The notes below the pieces were generated by a model, which ran no database searches, was not told the origin of the DNA, and was given only the letters and a program-made list of their open reading frames with translations. A stretch of DNA of 37,176 nucleotides from a virus, in IMG/VR virus record IMGVR_UViG_3300044644_000053, positions 1-37,176 of that record. The stretch is one strand, 5' to 3'. Shown in pieces: positions 22,250 through 27,859 of this stretch (positions are counted from its first letter, which is position 1; every line of letters starts with the position of its first letter). The translations under genes and the position numbers were made by a program.

Positions 22250-23368
22250 TTATTGACTCAGACTGCGATCTCTCGCAAGTGTGAGTCCACTTGATACCTT
22301 GACCGATAACTCGTCCAAGATAACTCTTTGTTCCTTTGGCAGTAGCTTTTCCGCTGCCGCAGGAGTAATTAGTGTCGTATCGAAAATCTGTGTTCGGGTA
22401 AGTCCCAACTCGGCCAACTTGTCAGCGGCCTTGTCACCGTCCAACCATTTGCGCGTTGGGCGTTTCGGTGCAAGTTGCCAACCGGCCAGCACCATGCCGT
22501 CCTTTTCCATGGCCTGCATCGCGTGCTCTTCCACCGCCTTGATGAATTTCTCGACCATTGGCGCTTTGTCCAGAATGGCGCTGATCTGATCGGGCGTGAG
22601 TGTCTTCATCACCTCCGCGATCTCTTCTTTGTTCATCGCGGTGATGTCAGTCTGTGTGGCCACAACATCGAATTGTTGTTTCTGTTTAGGGCAAATGGTC
22701 TTCGCGTCACACCACTGGCAGGCTGACTCGGACATATAGAGTGGCGGGTCATCAAGCTGTGTGGCGATCATCGCGGGACGCAGTACCTTCTCTTCCCACT
22801 CCCACAACTCGGCTGCTGGCATCACAAGAGTGCGCGGCTCGCCTGAGTGCGGTTGCACAATCGTGAGATGGAATTCTTTGATCCAATCGCGCCCCATGCC
22901 CTGCGTGTAGGCAAGCGCGTAAATCTTGAGCTGTGTCGAATCCTCTGAAACATAACCCTTGCCAGTCTTGAGATCAGTGACATAGACCTTGCCACTCTTC
23001 ATGGAGTAACCCACGACATCAGCAGTGCCACCCACTTGGATGTATTCAGCAGACTGATACTTGACTGGGTGCTCGACATTCATGCGCTCTGTCAAGCCTT
23101 CAATATTCCAAATCTCGGTGAGGTAGTCGAGTGCCATCTGACAATCGTCAGCGTCCAAGATCACGCCTTCAATCTCCTCGCCAATGAATTTCATGGGATC
23201 GGTGTCCAACTGATAGCAAGTCTCGGCCAGCGCGTGAATGGCAGTGCCAAGCTGCGCGGCTTCACCTGATGGGCGTTGCGGTACTTGAGCGCAGAGTTTC
23301 ACAGAGCCAGGGCACGCAATCCACCGTGATGATGCCGAGGGTCTTAGTCTGCGTTGTTTTGTTGCCAT
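22250..23368 (-). CDS. PD-(D/E)XK nuclease, DUF2800 type
   Basis: A 372-residue Cas4/RecB-like nuclease of the DUF2800 family. The N-terminus SASSRWIACPGSV (11-23) and GTAIHALAE (41-49) are typical. The active site is seen as GGTADVVGY and VTDLKTGKGY (Asp and the D-x-K pair), and a C-terminal Cys group (SACQWCDAKTICP) is likely to bind an iron-sulfur cluster. It probably processes DNA ends in phage recombination or degrades host DNA. The start at ATG 23368 overlaps the upstream gene by 25 bases. Its neighbours are the RuvC-like resolvase and the SSB-like protein, a consistent recombination set. Confidence 0.85.
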   Translation of the reverse strand: MATKQRRLRPSASSRWIACPGSVKLCAQVPQRPSGEAAQLGTAIHALAETCYQLDTDPMKFIGEEIEGVILDADDCQMALDYLTEIWNIEGLTERMNVEHPVKYQSAEYIQVGGTADVVGYSMKSGKVYVTDLKTGKGYVSEDSTQLKIYALAYTQGMGRDWIKEFHLTIVQPHSGEPRTLVMPAAELWEWEEKVLRPAMIATQLDDPPLYMSESACQWCDAKTICPKQKQQFDVVATQTDITAMNKEEIAEVMKTLTPDQISAILDKAPMVEKFIKAVEEHAMQAMEKDGMVLAGWQLAPKRPTRKWLDGDKAADKLAELGLTRTQIFDTTLITPAAAEKLLPKEQRVILDELSVKVSSGLTLARDRSLSQ

Positions 23369-23574
23369 GTGTCTCTTTCTAAGTGGTGATCGTTGATGAT
23401 GATCTGATACGCCAACTGCCTTACCTCATGGCTGACAGCGTGTCCAAGGTCTTCGGGGTCTAGGATGCGTTTAAGTAGCACCACCTTGTCCTGATTGGCT
23501 TTGCGTTGCAACTCCAACTGAGTGCCCAGCCAGATGATGTGCTCGCGCATGACTTGTCTCTCTTTATCTTGCAT
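23344..23574 (-). CDS. Small helical protein in recombination operon
   Basis: A 76-residue charged helical protein (MQDKERQVMREHIIWLGTQL at the start, LDPEDLGHAVSHEVRQLAYQ in the middle). No family is recognised. It overlaps RuvC by 11 bases and the nuclease gene by 25, so it is surely co-translated with them. A role as a small accessory in recombination or replication is only inferred from position. Confidence 0.65.
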   Translation of the reverse strand: MQDKERQVMREHIIWLGTQLELQRKANQDKVVLLKRILDPEDLGHAVSHEVRQLAYQIIINDHHLERDTWQQNNAD

Positions 23575-24043
23575 GGTGTTTGCCCCAATATGCGATTAAG
23601 GCAGCGTCTGATCTGCCATCATCTTTGACGCGCTTAAAGTCGGCCTGATTGTTTGGAAAGAGTTCCATGGCGCGTGCTCGGCTGGCATCTTTGCCTTGGC
23701 CACGGCCAACGGCCTTGACCCAAGTGGCCGGTGCGACATATGTCACAGGCAGTTTGAACGCGGCCAAGATGCCTTCAATCATGCCGAATGAGCGCCCAAA
23801 GCTGAAGACACTTGTCACGCCTTGGCCGGCCATTGCTGACACGCGCTCGCAGAAGACATGACAGTCTTTTCCAGAGTACAGGTACAGCAGCTCGGCCAGC
23901 TCGCTGGCGCTGACCTGCCGCTTGGCTTTGCCGTTACGCTCCACCGTCATTGTGGGCATATCGAATATCTTGAGGCTTTCGGGTGAGATGACGGCCACAG
24001 CGCCAGACAGACCAGGATCGATGCCAATGCTGTATTTGGTCAT
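23564..24043 (-). CDS. RuvC-like Holliday junction resolvase
   Basis: A 159-residue RNase H-fold endonuclease. The catalytic acids are visible: Asp9 in IGIDPGLSGAVAV, Glu66 in VFCERV, and Asp141/Asp146 in KDDGRSDAALIAYWG. The GQGVTSVFSFGRSFG block and ATWVKAVG are also typical of RuvC-like phage proteins. It should cut four-way junctions in replicated or concatemeric phage DNA before packaging. ATGA overlap with the upstream small gene. Confidence 0.9.
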   Translation of the reverse strand: MTKYSIGIDPGLSGAVAVISPESLKIFDMPTMTVERNGKAKRQVSASELAELLYLYSGKDCHVFCERVSAMAGQGVTSVFSFGRSFGMIEGILAAFKLPVTYVAPATWVKAVGRGQGKDASRARAMELFPNNQADFKRVKDDGRSDAALIAYWGKHHAR

Positions 24044-24306
24044 TCCTTACCTCTGCTTAAAACAATTTTCAAAAACTCTTGTCCAATGCGAGATGGATAT
24101 CTGCCGTTTTCTGTGCGTTGCATTGCTGAATGGGCCTTGAAAGATTCGATGATTTCTTCACGCTCTTTTTCGACAGCCTTTTGCGCCACCATTTCGGCAA
24201 ATGCCTCAAGATGTGGCGTAGATACCGTCCACGCACTGAATCCAACCTTTGTTTGCAGGGCTTGACGCATCATGTCTGCGATGTCTTCTGCGCTGTATTT
24301 GCTCAT
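24040..24306 (-). CDS. Small protein of the LEAFAxxVAxKxxEKEREE family
   Basis: An 88-residue protein. Its centre (HLEAFAEMVAQKAVEKEREE) resembles the LEAFTKLVAAKEREAC segment of the genes at 26257 and 26508 on the other strand, so the three are likely distant paralogues. The function is unknown. It overlaps its neighbours on both sides by four bases and is the second gene of the leftward early operon. Confidence 0.7.
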   Translation of the reverse strand: MSKYSAEDIADMMRQALQTKVGFSAWTVSTPHLEAFAEMVAQKAVEKEREEIIESFKAHSAMQRTENGRYPSRIGQEFLKIVLSRGKE

Positions 24307-24539
24307 TTGACGGCATCCTCCATGGCCTTGTTGAGTACTTGCAAACGCGCTGAGATCAGCGCATTGGCGGCCTCTTCCAATCGTATGACGGTGCTGTAAA
24401 GTGGCTCTGTCTGACCGTTAACCCAGCGCGAGAGCTGTGCCTGATCAATCTCTGCGACTCGGCACAAGTCCGACATCCGATAACCCGCTGACTCGATCTT
24501 GTGCTTGATGTCCTGAATGGCTTGTTGAGATACTTTCAT
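24303..24539 (-). CDS. Xre/Cro-type transcriptional repressor
   Basis: I start at ATG 24539 (78 residues); an in-frame ATG at 24557 would lie upstream of the predicted -10. The protein has a helix-turn-helix of the Xre/Cro type (MSDLCRVAEIDQAQLSRWVNGQTEP, about 22-46, within the first half). It should bind a palindromic operator; a good candidate, GTTTACAATGTTAAC, directly precedes the start codon. It begins the leftward operon and faces the rightward small-gene operon, the usual layout of a phage switch. Sixteen bases or fewer separate -10 and start, so the mRNA may be leaderless. Confidence 0.8.
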   Translation of the reverse strand: MKVSQQAIQDIKHKIESAGYRMSDLCRVAEIDQAQLSRWVNGQTEPLYSTVIRLEEAANALISARLQVLNKAMEDAVK

Positions 24540-24554
24540 GTTTACAATGTTAAC
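24540..24554. promoter_or_regulatory. Palindromic operator at repressor gene start
   Basis: GTTTACAATGTTAAC is a 15-bp near-perfect palindrome (only positions 4 and 12 and the centre differ between strands). It overlaps the predicted leftward -10 and ends one base before the repressor ATG. Autorepression is the simple reading. Confidence 0.6.
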
Positions 24555-24576
24555 CATGTTTTGTGGAAAGCGTCAA
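24547..24576 (-). promoter_or_regulatory. Leftward promoter of the repressor/replication operon
   Basis: -35 TTGACG (24576-24571) and -10 TAACAT (24552-24547) are separated by 18 bp (or TTAACA with 17). Transcription would start at about 24540, at or next to the ATG at 24539. Confidence 0.5.
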
Positions 24577-24586
24577 GTGTACAGGG

Positions 24587-24614
24587 AAAAAAGGGGATCA
24601 GCGAACCGATCCCC
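24587..24614 (-). terminator. Leftward terminator upstream of the repressor promoter
   Basis: Stem GGGGATC / GATCCCC (24593-24599 and 24608-24614) followed on the minus strand by T6 (24592-24587). It would stop leftward transcription coming from the right, shielding the repressor promoter. Confidence 0.7.
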
Positions 24615-24624
24615 AAAAGGCAAC

Positions 24625-24646
24625 TGCGCGAAAGCAGAAACGCGCA
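24625..24646. other. Hairpin in the divergent intergenic region
   Basis: TGCGCG (24625-24630) pairs with CGCGCA (24641-24646) around a 10-base A-rich loop (AAAGCAGAAA). No U-tract follows on either strand, so its role is unclear. Confidence 0.4.
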
Positions 24647-24702
24647 AAGACATTGTAGGGGCAGAATACCCGACTTGTTTGTGTGGGAATAAAGATAAGG
24701 TC

Positions 24703-24730
24703 TTGACAAGGTAGTCAAATCATTTATGAT
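24703..24730 (+). promoter_or_regulatory. Rightward early promoter
   Basis: TTGACA (24703-24708), 16-bp spacer, TATGAT (24725-24730): a near-consensus sigma-70 promoter. Transcription should begin near 24737, about 31 bases before the first gene's ATG at 24768, which has AAGGAGA at 24754-24760. A 14-bp palindrome (24718-24731) overlaps the -10. Confidence 0.8.
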
Positions 24731-24731
24731 T
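24718..24731. promoter_or_regulatory. Palindrome over the rightward -10
   Basis: AATCAT-TT-ATGATT is a perfect palindrome with a two-base centre covering the -10 hexamer. It is a candidate operator, different in sequence from the one at the repressor gene, so it may belong to another regulator. Confidence 0.45.
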
Positions 24732-24767
24732 CACTCATCAACAACGCAACCCCAAGGAGATTTCCAA

Positions 24768-24917
24768 ATGACCAAAAGAGAAATTTATAAAGTTCGCAAT
24801 CAAGTTCACAGTGCAATGGCATTTGCGAACAATAGCAAAGCCACATACAGCCCACTGATTCGCAGGGAATGGAAAAAGTATGGCTACACACCAGTGTCAG
24901 CTTTGAATGCCGCTTAA
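24768..24917 (+). CDS. Small early protein 1
   Basis: A 49-residue basic protein beginning MTKREIYKVRNQVHSAM, from the ATG at 24768 with AAGGAGA upstream. It is the first gene of the rightward operon. No family is recognised; basic residues and helical character could suit nucleic-acid binding or a host-takeover peptide. Confidence 0.7.
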   Translation: MTKREIYKVRNQVHSAMAFANNSKATYSPLIRREWKKYGYTPVSALNAA

Positions 24918-24937
24918 TCAACCCAAAGGAGTCCCAA

Positions 24938-25078
24938 ATGAACCACACACAACACGCATTCACGGTGGAGAACCACCGCAAGCTCGGCAAACGCGCCGAG
25001 GCTGCCTTTGACTACTTGCTGTGCCTCGCCATTGGTGTAGGCTTGGCCGCACTGCTTGTCGCATGGTGGTCATCATGA
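24938..25078 (+). CDS. Small early membrane protein
   Basis: A 46-residue protein from ATG 24938 (AAAGGAG at 24925-24931). A hydrophilic basic N-terminus is followed by one membrane segment (YLLCLAIGVGLAALLVAWW). The function is unknown; superinfection exclusion is one possibility. It overlaps the next gene by four bases. Confidence 0.7.
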   Translation: MNHTQHAFTVENHRKLGKRAEAAFDYLLCLAIGVGLAALLVAWWSS

Positions 25079-25296
25079 ACAACCCACCAGCATTTCCAAC
25101 AGGCACAGGGGTTGCGCCATACAACCCTGGCATGACGCTTCGTGACTACATGGCGGCCAAGGCTTTGCAAGGTATGTTTGCAAACCCAGATGATAGCCAT
25201 GAAAACTACGATTTGAGCTATGAAGACTATGTAAAAGAAATTGCCCGTTGTTCCTACAAGATGGCAGACGCAATGATGAAAGCGAGGGAAGCGTGA
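25075..25296 (+). CDS. Early protein with GMTLRDYMAAKALQ motif
   Basis: A 73-residue protein from ATG 25075 (ATGA overlap with the previous stop). It has a FPTGTGVAPYNPGMTLRDYM start and a helical, acidic rest ending KMADAMMKAREA. Short proteins with 'GMTLRDYFAAKALQG' occur widely in proteobacterial phages, from memory; their function is unknown. Confidence 0.78.
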   Translation: MNNPPAFPTGTGVAPYNPGMTLRDYMAAKALQGMFANPDDSHENYDLSYEDYVKEIARCSYKMADAMMKAREA

Positions 25297-25565
25297 CCGA
25301 GCTGCAAGACTACTGCCAAGAACCTCGGACCATGTCCGAGTTGGTGGAGGCAGGATTCAAGCCCAACGCGGTCTATGCCGCCGTCAAGCGCAACGAATTG
25401 AAGAACACCAATGCCATGGATGCTTGGGGACGCAAACAGCGCGGTAAGGGCTTATTCTTGTCCACCGTGACACGCATCCCCTATAACGCAACCCTGTTGG
25501 TGCAAGCCTGGAACACACAACCCAAAGGAGAAAACAATGTCTCAGACCATGCAAATGGAAATTGA
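25293..25565 (+). CDS. Early winged-helix-like protein, GTG start
   Basis: A 90-residue protein. The GTG at 25293 overlaps the preceding TGA (GTGA), which is better than the longer in-frame start at 25248 that would overlap the previous gene by 49 bases. The segment RTMSELVEAGFKPNAVYAAV (12-31) looks like a winged helix, followed by a KGLF wing. It may be a small DNA-binding regulator. The 3' end overlaps the next gene by 29 bases. Confidence 0.68.
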   Translation: MTELQDYCQEPRTMSELVEAGFKPNAVYAAVKRNELKNTNAMDAWGRKQRGKGLFLSTVTRIPYNATLLVQAWNTQPKGENNVSDHANGN

Positions 25566-25806
25566 CCGCGCTGTCAACAAGTTCACGCCACCCATGGAAG
25601 TGGGTGGTGGATTCCTCACCCGCGATGAATACGCCAAGTTTGCGCGTATGGCAGTCACCGAGGGCACGATGATCGGATGGGCGCACGCGGAGAACATGAC
25701 AAGAGAGCGTATGCAGCGCAAGATCACCGAGCTGGAGCATGAGGTCAGCATACTGCGTGACCGCGTGAAAGATGTCGAGATGGAATTGCTGGCGACTCAA
25801 AAATGA
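25537..25806 (+). CDS. Early coiled-coil protein
   Basis: An 89-residue protein from ATG 25537 (AAAGGAG upstream, inside the previous gene). The C-terminal half is a heptad coiled coil (ITELEHEVSILRDRVKDVEM). A GFLTRDEYAKFARMAV block lies near residue 25. No function can be assigned. Confidence 0.7.
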   Translation: MSQTMQMEIDRAVNKFTPPMEVGGGFLTRDEYAKFARMAVTEGTMIGWAHAENMTRERMQRKITELEHEVSILRDRVKDVEMELLATQK

Positions 25807-26009
25807 GAAAACTTAACTGGACACCCCCACACGGTACAAAGATCACATGGCCAACCATTCATGTGTTTGACGCCGCATTCACGCCGACTCGCGGTGCTGA
25901 TGTGCAATCCATATGGCGCAGATACGGTTGGACACCACGCTTTGGCAATGCGCCAGCGGTTGACGAACCCATCCACAAATCCAAGGTGCTGCGCGTATGG
26001 AAACAGTAA
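25803..26009 (+). CDS. Early small basic aromatic protein
   Basis: A 68-residue protein rich in Trp, Pro and Arg. Its segment TRGADVQSIWRRYGWTPRFG resembles unnamed phage proteins with 'TRGTDVQATWRRYGWTPP', from memory. The function is unknown. The ATG overlaps the previous stop (ATGA). Confidence 0.68.
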   Translation: MRKLNWTPPHGTKITWPTIHVFDAAFTPTRGADVQSIWRRYGWTPRFGNAPAVDEPIHKSKVLRVWKQ

Positions 26010-26107
26010 TCAACTTCTTGCTGGTGGCGGTGCTCTCCATCACCATCACGCTACTGGTGATCTTTTGCGTCATCAAATTTTTGTTGGACCAGACCGAGGA
26101 CAAATAG
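25997..26107 (+). CDS. Tiny membrane protein, 36 residues
   Basis: ATG 25997 opens inside the end of the previous gene. The product is almost wholly one membrane segment (INFLLVAVLSITITLLVIFC) with a short acidic tail (DQTEDK). It ends directly before the next ATG at 26108. The function is unknown. Confidence 0.62.
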   Translation: METVINFLLVAVLSITITLLVIFCVIKFLLDQTEDK

Positions 26108-26260
26108 ATGGCACGCCCAAAGACAGAGTTAACCACCAACCCCAAAATCATAGGGGCGCGGTTGACGCAGGAGCAATTCAAAGAATGGCGCAAACTGGGT
26201 GGCGGCCTGTGGCTGCGAAAGTATTTGATTGAGAGTGCAGAGAAAAGGAAAAAGCAATGA
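26108..26260 (+). CDS. Small basic early protein, 50 residues
   Basis: ATG 26108 follows the previous TAG with no gap. The product begins MARPKTELTTNPKIIGARLT and carries FKEWRKLGGGLWLRKYL, resembling small Arc/MetJ-like or copy-control DNA-binding proteins ('I..RLT..Q...W..LGG..WLR..L'). The fold is inferred only. It overlaps the next gene by four bases. Confidence 0.65.
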   Translation: MARPKTELTTNPKIIGARLTQEQFKEWRKLGGGLWLRKYLIESAEKRKKQ

Positions 26261-26274
26261 CACAAGATGAAATT
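26252..26274 (+). repeat. Cassette junction repeat J1
   Basis: AAGCAATGACACAAGATGAAA: upstream stop and downstream start fused as ATGA, followed by codons for MTQDEI. It is a partial version of the repeat at the later junctions. Confidence 0.6.
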
Positions 26275-26511
26275 GTTGAGATGGTAAAAAAGGCTGGTTG
26301 GTCTGGCCTTTATTCATCATGGACAAACCCAACCACTCTCATTAGTTTCAGAGTGCCTTTGAATATGCAACAACTTGAAGCCTTTACCAAACTTGTAGCC
26401 GCCAAGGAAAGAGAAGCGTGTGCAAAGATTGTTGAAGATTCACCATCTTATGACTGGCACAAATTTGCTTGTGAAGCCGCCGCCGCCATCAGAGCAAGGG
26501 GACAAGCATGA
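26257..26511 (+). CDS. Early cassette gene A, KEREACAK family
   Basis: An 84-residue protein starting MTQDEIVEMVKKAGW, with a LEAFTKLVAAKEREACAKIV block (39-58) and a C-terminus AAAAIRARGQA. The combination 'MTxDEI...LEaFAxLVAAKEREACAK...IRARG' is a well-spread phage family, from memory, with no known function. Its start and end sequences match those of the next genes. It is the first of three consecutive MTQDE genes. Confidence 0.78.
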   Translation: MTQDEIVEMVKKAGWSGLYSSWTNPTTLISFRVPLNMQQLEAFTKLVAAKEREACAKIVEDSPSYDWHKFACEAAAAIRARGQA

Positions 26512-26524
26512 CACAAGATGAAAT
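26498..26524 (+). repeat. Cassette junction repeat J2
   Basis: GGGGACAAGCATGACACAAG at 26498-26517, continuing GATGAAAT through 26524. It differs from J3 in only one or two positions. Confidence 0.75.
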
Positions 26525-26750
26525 CATTCGGTTTGCAATTCAATGCCGCCTTGTGACAACAGGTAATAGTGATGGCATATACATGGACGCATTAACTGAG
26601 TTTGCCAACCTTGTAGCCACCAAAGAGCGTGAAGCCTGTGCAAAGCTGGTTGATGAAGAAGCACTTGATGCCTATACTTTTGACGACTCCCTTGCGAGAG
26701 CAACTGAAGGTTACGCAAGATTAATCAGAGCCAGAGGAGAGCAAGCATGA
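26508..26750 (+). CDS. Early cassette gene B, KEREACAK family
   Basis: An 80-residue protein starting MTQDEIIRFAIQCRL. It shares the LTEFANLVATKEREACAKLV block (29-48) and the C-terminal LIRARGEQA with gene A but differs in the parts between. It is most likely a paralogue or imported variant of gene A. The function is unknown. Confidence 0.78.
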   Translation: MTQDEIIRFAIQCRLVTTGNSDGIYMDALTEFANLVATKEREACAKLVDEEALDAYTFDDSLARATEGYARLIRARGEQA

Positions 26751-26763
26751 CACAAGATGAAAT
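26736..26763 (+). repeat. Cassette junction repeat J3
   Basis: GGAGAGCAAGCATGACACAA at 26736-26755, continuing GATGAAAT through 26763. It encodes the end EQA of one gene and the start MTQDEI of the next. Confidence 0.8.
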
Positions 26764-26968
26764 TAAATGCGGTGACATTGTGCAAGTCAATCCTGACAAA
26801 GAAATGTTTGGAGCTTGTATGGTGGTAGTAACAGAACTAAAAACGTGGGGTATCCAAGGATATGTTCAATCTGCTGGTGTTGCTGGACAGCAATATATTA
26901 GATTGAAGTTTGATGAAATTGAAACTACTGGCGGCAAAGCTGTTTGGGTTGTAGGAGAGCAAGCATGA
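26747..26968 (+). CDS. Early cassette gene C, unrelated core in shared ends
   Basis: A 73-residue protein. Its first five residues (MTQDE) and last three (EQA) are encoded by the same junction repeats as genes A and B. The body (CGDIVQVNPDKEMFGACMVV, then a beta-rich stretch) is unrelated and lacks the KEREACAK block. It looks like a small SH3-like or beta-barrel protein. The mismatch between shared ends and unlike core suggests cassette exchange. Confidence 0.75.
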   Translation: MTQDEIKCGDIVQVNPDKEMFGACMVVVTELKTWGIQGYVQSAGVAGQQYIRLKFDEIETTGGKAVWVVGEQA

Positions 26969-26975
26969 CACAAGA
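26954..26975 (+). repeat. Cassette junction repeat J4
   Basis: GGAGAGCAAGCATGACACAA at 26954-26973 plus GA at 26974-26975. It is identical to J3 over 22 bases, then diverges (AGCATTA instead of TGAAAT). Confidence 0.8.
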
Positions 26976-27318
26976 AGCATTACGCATGGCGCTTGAGGCG
27001 TTGTTACACGCCTACCACGAGGACGAAGCACATCCAAGAACCTTGGAAGCCATCACCGCCATCAAAGAAGCCTTGGCACAAGAGCAAGAGCCTGTGGCGA
27101 TTGTTGATGCAAACGATGACGGCTATTGGGCGGATATTCTGCCAAACAGAAGCGTCAAAGTCGGGCAGATGCTCTACACCACCCCACCACAGCGCACATG
27201 GGTGGGGCTGACGGATGAGGAGATTGCACAGGGCTGCAAAGAATCGTGGGTTACTGAACAGGCATGGCAGTCGGCAGTTTGGTGGGCAGAAGACAAACTC
27301 AAGGAACGCAACACTTGA
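26965..27318 (+). CDS. Early cassette gene D
   Basis: A 117-residue protein from ATG 26965, starting MTQEALRMALEALLHAYHED. The helical first half ends in AIKEALAQEQEPVAIVDAN; the C-terminal part contains LYTTPPQRTWVGLTDEEIAQG. 'YTTPP...WVGLTDEEI' is a familiar ending of many phage proteins whose middle parts vary; from memory these are modular early proteins without known function. The start fits the cassette junction, and the end overlaps the next gene's TTG start. Confidence 0.78.
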   Translation: MTQEALRMALEALLHAYHEDEAHPRTLEAITAIKEALAQEQEPVAIVDANDDGYWADILPNRSVKVGQMLYTTPPQRTWVGLTDEEIAQGCKESWVTEQAWQSAVWWAEDKLKERNT

Positions 27319-27683
27319 AATCCGCAAGACTCCCGCGAGTCATTGATCTGCTTCAGCGCACAGCCTGCACAGCGCCAGAGCTGGCGGCCAAGGTGTACTG
27401 CACTGAGAGGTCAGCGCAGCAGATGATCAACCGTCTGCGAGTCGCTGGCACTGTCCACATACAAGAGTGGCGCAGATCGGGCAGAGTGCTGGTGGCGGTG
27501 TACCGCTATGGCATCGGCACTGATGCCGTCAAACCTCCACCACTGACACCCATGGAGAGGTTGCGTAGATTCAGAGAGCGCGAGTCACTTGACGATAAGG
27601 CTTTCCGCTTGGCAAGGGAAAGAGGTAAGAGGTTAAAGCCACGGCGTGATCCGCTGGTGGCTGCACTGTTTGGAGAGAGATGA
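27315..27683 (+). CDS. Winged-helix-like DNA-binding protein, TTG start
   Basis: A 122-residue protein. The TTG at 27315 overlaps the previous TGA (TTGA) and has AAGGA ten bases upstream, better than the in-frame ATG at 27264, which lacks one. Residues 7-55 (VIDLLQRTACTAPELAAKVY, then TERSAQQMINRLRVAG) form a typical winged helix with a beta hairpin wing (VHIQEWRRSGRVLVAVY). It is probably a regulator or a replication-linked DNA-binding protein. The basic C-terminus (RERGKRLKPRRDPL) could add DNA contacts. Confidence 0.75.
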   Translation: MKSARLPRVIDLLQRTACTAPELAAKVYCTERSAQQMINRLRVAGTVHIQEWRRSGRVLVAVYRYGIGTDAVKPPPLTPMERLRRFRERESLDDKAFRLARERGKRLKPRRDPLVAALFGER

Positions 27684-27859
27684 TGAAACTAATTATTGAA
27701 ATTGGGCAAGGGACAGATCCCGACATTGATGTTGCTGGATCGGATGAGTTTTTTGCATTGACTGAATTAGAGCAAACAGAATTGATTGAACAAGTCAAAA
27801 TTGCACTTGATCAATATGCAACAAGAATCAATCTTGCATCAAATTTTTCAGTCTCTTGA
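27680..27859 (+). CDS. Last gene of the rightward operon
   Basis: A 59-residue acidic protein from ATG 27680 (ATGA overlap), starting MMKLIIEIGQGTDPDIDVAG. A helix FFALTELEQTELIEQVK follows. Its final 32 bases overlap the 3' end of the convergent gene at 27828. The function is unknown. Confidence 0.65.
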   Translation: MMKLIIEIGQGTDPDIDVAGSDEFFALTELEQTELIEQVKIALDQYATRINLASNFSVS

